7,177 bases of DNA from Moraxellaceae bacterium (GTDB taxonomy: Bacteria > Pseudomonadota > Gammaproteobacteria > Pseudomonadales > Moraxellaceae): the NCBI GenBank assembly GCA_030684415.1, contig JAUXNL010000021.1, forward strand, positions 1 through 7,177. The letters are read 5' to 3'. The position numbers were made by a program, and so were the translations under genes. The number at the start of each line of letters is the position of its first letter. Position 1 is the stretch's first letter. Shown here in pieces: positions 5,461 through 7,177 of this stretch. Below the pieces are notes generated by a model that did no database searches, was not told where the DNA came from, and saw only the letters and a program-made list of their open reading frames with translations.

Positions 5461-6759
5461 ATGAAAAAACTGCATCGCATCGCCATTGTGGGCGGCGGCG
5501 CGGGTGGGCTTGCGCTCGCCACCGCACTGGGCCACCGCCTGGGCCGTAAAGGTCTGGCGCGCATCACGCTGGTGGATGCCGGCCTCACGCACATCTGGAA
5601 ACCACTGCTGCATGAAGTGGCCGCGGGCACCATCAACTCCTTCGAAGACGAGCTCAACTATTTTGCCCACAGCGCAAAAAACCACTTCGAATTCCAGCTA
5701 GGCCGGCTTGATGGCATCGACCGCGAAAACAAAACCCTGCACCTGGCGCCGCTGACCAGCGAAAACGGCGAAATGATTGCCGATGCCCGGAGCGTGGCCT
5801 ATGACACACTGGTGCTGGCCATCGGCTCCACTTCCAATGATTTCGGCACACAGGGCGCACGCGACAACTGCATTTTCCTGGATTCGCGCCCGCAGGCCGA
5901 TCGCTTCCACAAGAAATTCCTCGACATGTACTTGCAGGCCCATGCCCTGCCGGAAGATGCACCGGTGCGCCCGGAGCTGAACATCGCCATCGTCGGGGCC
6001 GGCGCCACCGGCGTCGAACTGGCGGCCGAACTGCACCATGCTTCGCACGAATTCGTACAGTACGGGCTCGACGAAATCGATCCGCACCATGTGAACATCA
6101 CGCTGATTGAAGCCGCGCCACGCATCTTGCCAGTGCTGCCGGAAGCCGCTTCGCTCGCAGCCCATGCACAGCTCGAAAAAATCGGCATCCATGTCCTCAC
6201 GGGGCAACTGGTGACAAACATCACACCGGACGGCCTGCACACAAAAGATGGATTATTTGTGCCGGCATCACTCAAGGTCTGGTCTGCCGGCATCAAGGCG
6301 CCCGACTTCCTGAAAGACATTGCCGGTCTTGAAACCAATCGCATCAACCAGATCGTGGTGACGCCAACACTGCAAACCACGCGTGATGACAACATTTTTG
6401 CCTTTGGCGACTGCGCGAGCTGCCAACTGCCTGGCATGGAGCGGCCGTTGCCACCGCGTGCGCAAACCGCGCACCAGCAAGCCAAATACCTCGTGAAAGC
6501 CATGGTGGCGCGACTGGAAAAGCGTCCACTGCCAGCGTTCGAATACCGCGATTACGGCTCGCTGATTTCACTCAGCTCGGCCAATACCGTCGGCAGCCTG
6601 ACCGGCAACATCAATATCCAGGGCCGTATCGCCCGACTGATGTATTTGTCGCTGTACCGCATGCACCAGGTGTCGCTGCACGGGTTTTTCAAAACCTTCG
6701 TGTTGTGGTGCAAAGACATGCTGAGCAAGACCTCAGGGCCAACGCTGAAACTGCACTGA
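5461..6759 (+). CDS. ndh: Type II NADH:quinone oxidoreductase (NDH-2)
   Basis: The 432-residue product is very close in length to E. coli Ndh (434). NDH-2 oxidises NADH and passes electrons through FAD to membrane quinone without pumping protons, on the inner face of the cytoplasmic membrane. Visible: FAD-binding GGGAGG at 11-16, with the acidic residue D39 ending the second strand; LVLAIGS at 117-123; the NADH-binding GAGATG at 179-184, with E216 ending the following strand, an acidic residue there being consistent with NADH rather than NADPH; the FAD-contacting FAFGD at 313-317; and RAQTAHQQAKYL at 333-344, resembling the quinone-site motif of the family. The C-terminal stretch from about 385, including MHQVSLHGFFKTFVLW (401-416), is hydrophobic/amphipathic and fits the peripheral membrane anchor. 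The ATG is placed by GGGAAG 4 nt upstream. The gene stands alone on its strand, behind a terminator-like leader. No key residue is missing. Confidence 0.93.
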   Translation: MKKLHRIAIVGGGAGGLALATALGHRLGRKGLARITLVDAGLTHIWKPLLHEVAAGTINSFEDELNYFAHSAKNHFEFQLGRLDGIDRENKTLHLAPLTSENGEMIADARSVAYDTLVLAIGSTSNDFGTQGARDNCIFLDSRPQADRFHKKFLDMYLQAHALPEDAPVRPELNIAIVGAGATGVELAAELHHASHEFVQYGLDEIDPHHVNITLIEAAPRILPVLPEAASLAAHAQLEKIGIHVLTGQLVTNITPDGLHTKDGLFVPASLKVWSAGIKAPDFLKDIAGLETNRINQIVVTPTLQTTRDDNIFAFGDCASCQLPGMERPLPPRAQTAHQQAKYLVKAMVARLEKRPLPAFEYRDYGSLISLSSANTVGSLTGNINIQGRIARLMYLSLYRMHQVSLHGFFKTFVLWCKDMLSKTSGPTLKLH

Positions 6760-6808
6760 GCAAATTTGATGCTGTCTTGAAGTGCCAATAGTCCAGCGCC
6801 CAACAGTG

Positions 6809-6844
6809 GGCATGGCATGGCGAGCGCGGGGCTGAAGCGAAGTG
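6809..6844 (+). repeat. Diverged 36-bp direct repeat, copy 1
   Basis: GGCATGGCATGGCGAGCG and the following 18 bases match 6937-6972 at 29 of 36 positions by hand alignment without gaps. This copy is followed directly by the CCCTCTCCC palindrome region. Confidence 0.5.
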
Positions 6845-6859
6845 CGTCCCTCACCTCAA

Positions 6860-6880
6860 CCCTCTCCCGAAGGGAGAGGG
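6860..6880. repeat. CCCTCTCCC palindrome (REP-like dispersed repeat)
   Basis: CCCTCTCCC (6860-6868) and GGGAGAGGG (6872-6880) form a perfect 9-bp stem with a GAA loop, preceded by CCCTCACCTCAA. Sequences of this kind (CCCTCACCCC..CCCTCTCCC hairpins) recur between genes in many proteobacteria. It lies 100 nt past ndh and could impede transcription or protect the mRNA 3' end, but no T-tract follows on either strand. Confidence 0.55.
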
Positions 6881-6936
6881 GGAAAAGCAGGACTGGTGGT
6901 GAACGCCAGCAGTGCGCCAAAAATGGCTGCTGAAGC

Positions 6937-6972
6937 GGGATGGCATGGCCAGCCCGGAGTTGAAGCCGAGTG
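6937..6972 (+). repeat. Diverged 36-bp direct repeat, copy 2, ending at the IS border
   Basis: GGGATGGCATGGCCAGCC and the following 18 bases match copy 1 at 6809-6844. The similarity stops at the point where the IS-like end (TGTAGTGG, 6971) begins, as expected if the insertion sequence entered this repeat. Confidence 0.45.
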
Positions 6973-7020
6973 TAGTGGTCTAATTTCTGCGGACACTTCG
7001 ATGGGGGGATAATGCCCCAA

Positions 7021-7026
7021 AGAGGA
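7021..7026 (+). promoter_or_regulatory. Ribosome binding site of IS OrfA
   Basis: AGAGGA lies 7 nt before the ATG at 7034 and supports that start. A GATAAT (7008-7013) upstream may be the -10 of the IS promoter, but the 17-bp-spaced -35 (TTCTGC) is weak. Confidence 0.6.
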
Positions 7027-7033
7027 AAGCACC

Positions 7034-7177
7034 ATGAGCAAGCAACGCAGGTCATTCGACGCCAGCTACAAGCTAGAGGTCGTCCGTATGATCGTAGATC
7101 AGGGCCTATCGGTATCTCAGGTCTGCCAGGACATGAAGTTGGGTGAGACAGCCGTCAGACGGTGGCTGAGCCAGTAT
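7034..7177 (+). CDS. IS3-family transposase OrfA (partial, N-terminal 48 residues)
   Basis: The visible 48 codons run open to the window edge. They begin MSKQRRSFDASYKLEVVRM and continue through QGLSVSQVCQDMKLGETAVRRWL. This is the helix-turn-helix typical of IS3-family OrfA (transposase_8 / InsE-like) proteins: basic N-terminus, the F-x-x-x-Y/F-K-x-E-x-V motif, then a recognition helix ending in RRWL at about 42-45. OrfA binds the terminal inverted repeats, and in the family is fused to the DDE-bearing OrfB by programmed -1 frameshifting; that part lies outside the window. The leucine-zipper region that should follow is also cut off. The start is supported by AGAGGA 7 nt upstream. Whether the element is intact cannot be judged. 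Confidence 0.85.
   Translation, partial: MSKQRRSFDASYKLEVVRMIVDQGLSVSQVCQDMKLGETAVRRWLSQY

Larger units (their letters stand above)
6760..6970. other. Repeat-rich intergenic region between ndh and the IS element
   Basis: No credible gene is seen. The region holds the CCCTCTCCC palindrome and two diverged copies of a 36-bp sequence, described separately. A minus-strand open frame crosses it and continues into the 3' end of ndh, but it follows repeat sequence and has no start signal. Confidence 0.55.
6971..7177 (+). mobile_element. Left end of an IS3-family insertion sequence, cut by the window end
   Basis: The element is identified by its OrfA start at 7034. The stretch from TGTAGTGGTCTAATT at 6971 has the TG-initial, GGACAC-containing character of IS3-family left ends. 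The exact boundary is inferred, since the right end and the target duplication are outside the window. Confidence 0.6.

Noticed and set aside
5799..6503. A 234-codon minus-strand frame opposite ndh
   Set aside because: Ser/Ala/Cys-rich with no recognisable fold, entirely within the well-supported ndh gene.
1..7177. CRISPR array, tRNA or rRNA gene, prophage or defence cluster
   Set aside because: No regularly spaced repeats, no tRNA-like cloverleaf with conserved arms, no rRNA stretches, and no phage or defence proteins were seen.

Overview
The window reads as chromosomal DNA of a moderately GC-rich proteobacterium. The style of the FadD, M61-peptidase and NDH-2 proteins points to the Betaproteobacteria; this is an inference from protein character only, and no rRNA or marker gene is present to settle it.

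Layout. (1) 24-1682, minus: a complete long-chain acyl-CoA synthetase (FadD type). (2) 1731-1898: a 168-bp palindrome-rich element (copy A) with inverted ends. (3) 1923-3731, minus: an M61-family metallopeptidase with a C-terminal PDZ domain. (4) 3779-4747, plus: an alpha/beta hydrolase of the lysophospholipase/monoacylglycerol-lipase type, divergent from the peptidase across only 47 bp. (5) 4838-5007: a second copy (B) of the same element in inverted orientation. (6) 5008-5460: non-coding DNA ending in a perfect 14-bp palindrome plus T-tract that sits directly upstream of the next gene's ribosome binding site. (7) 5461-6759, plus: a type II NADH dehydrogenase (ndh). (8) 6760-6970: non-coding DNA with a CCCTCTCCC palindrome and a diverged 36-bp direct repeat. 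(9) 6971 to the window end: the left end of an IS3-family insertion sequence and the start of its OrfA.

How the genes relate. FadD activates fatty acids to acyl-CoA, the hydrolase could release fatty acids from lysolipids or monoglycerides, and NDH-2 re-oxidises NADH of the kind beta-oxidation produces. The lipid theme is suggestive, but the genes are not one operon: they lie on both strands and are separated by repeats and terminator-like hairpins.

The most unusual feature is the inverted pair of ~170-bp elements that brackets the peptidase/hydrolase pair. Each is a chain of hairpins with 18-bp inverted ends, and each presents the same terminator-like hairpin to the gene that runs into it. 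Several differences between the copies keep base pairing intact. The second feature worth attention is the terminator-like leader of ndh. The protein-coding genes themselves look ordinary.
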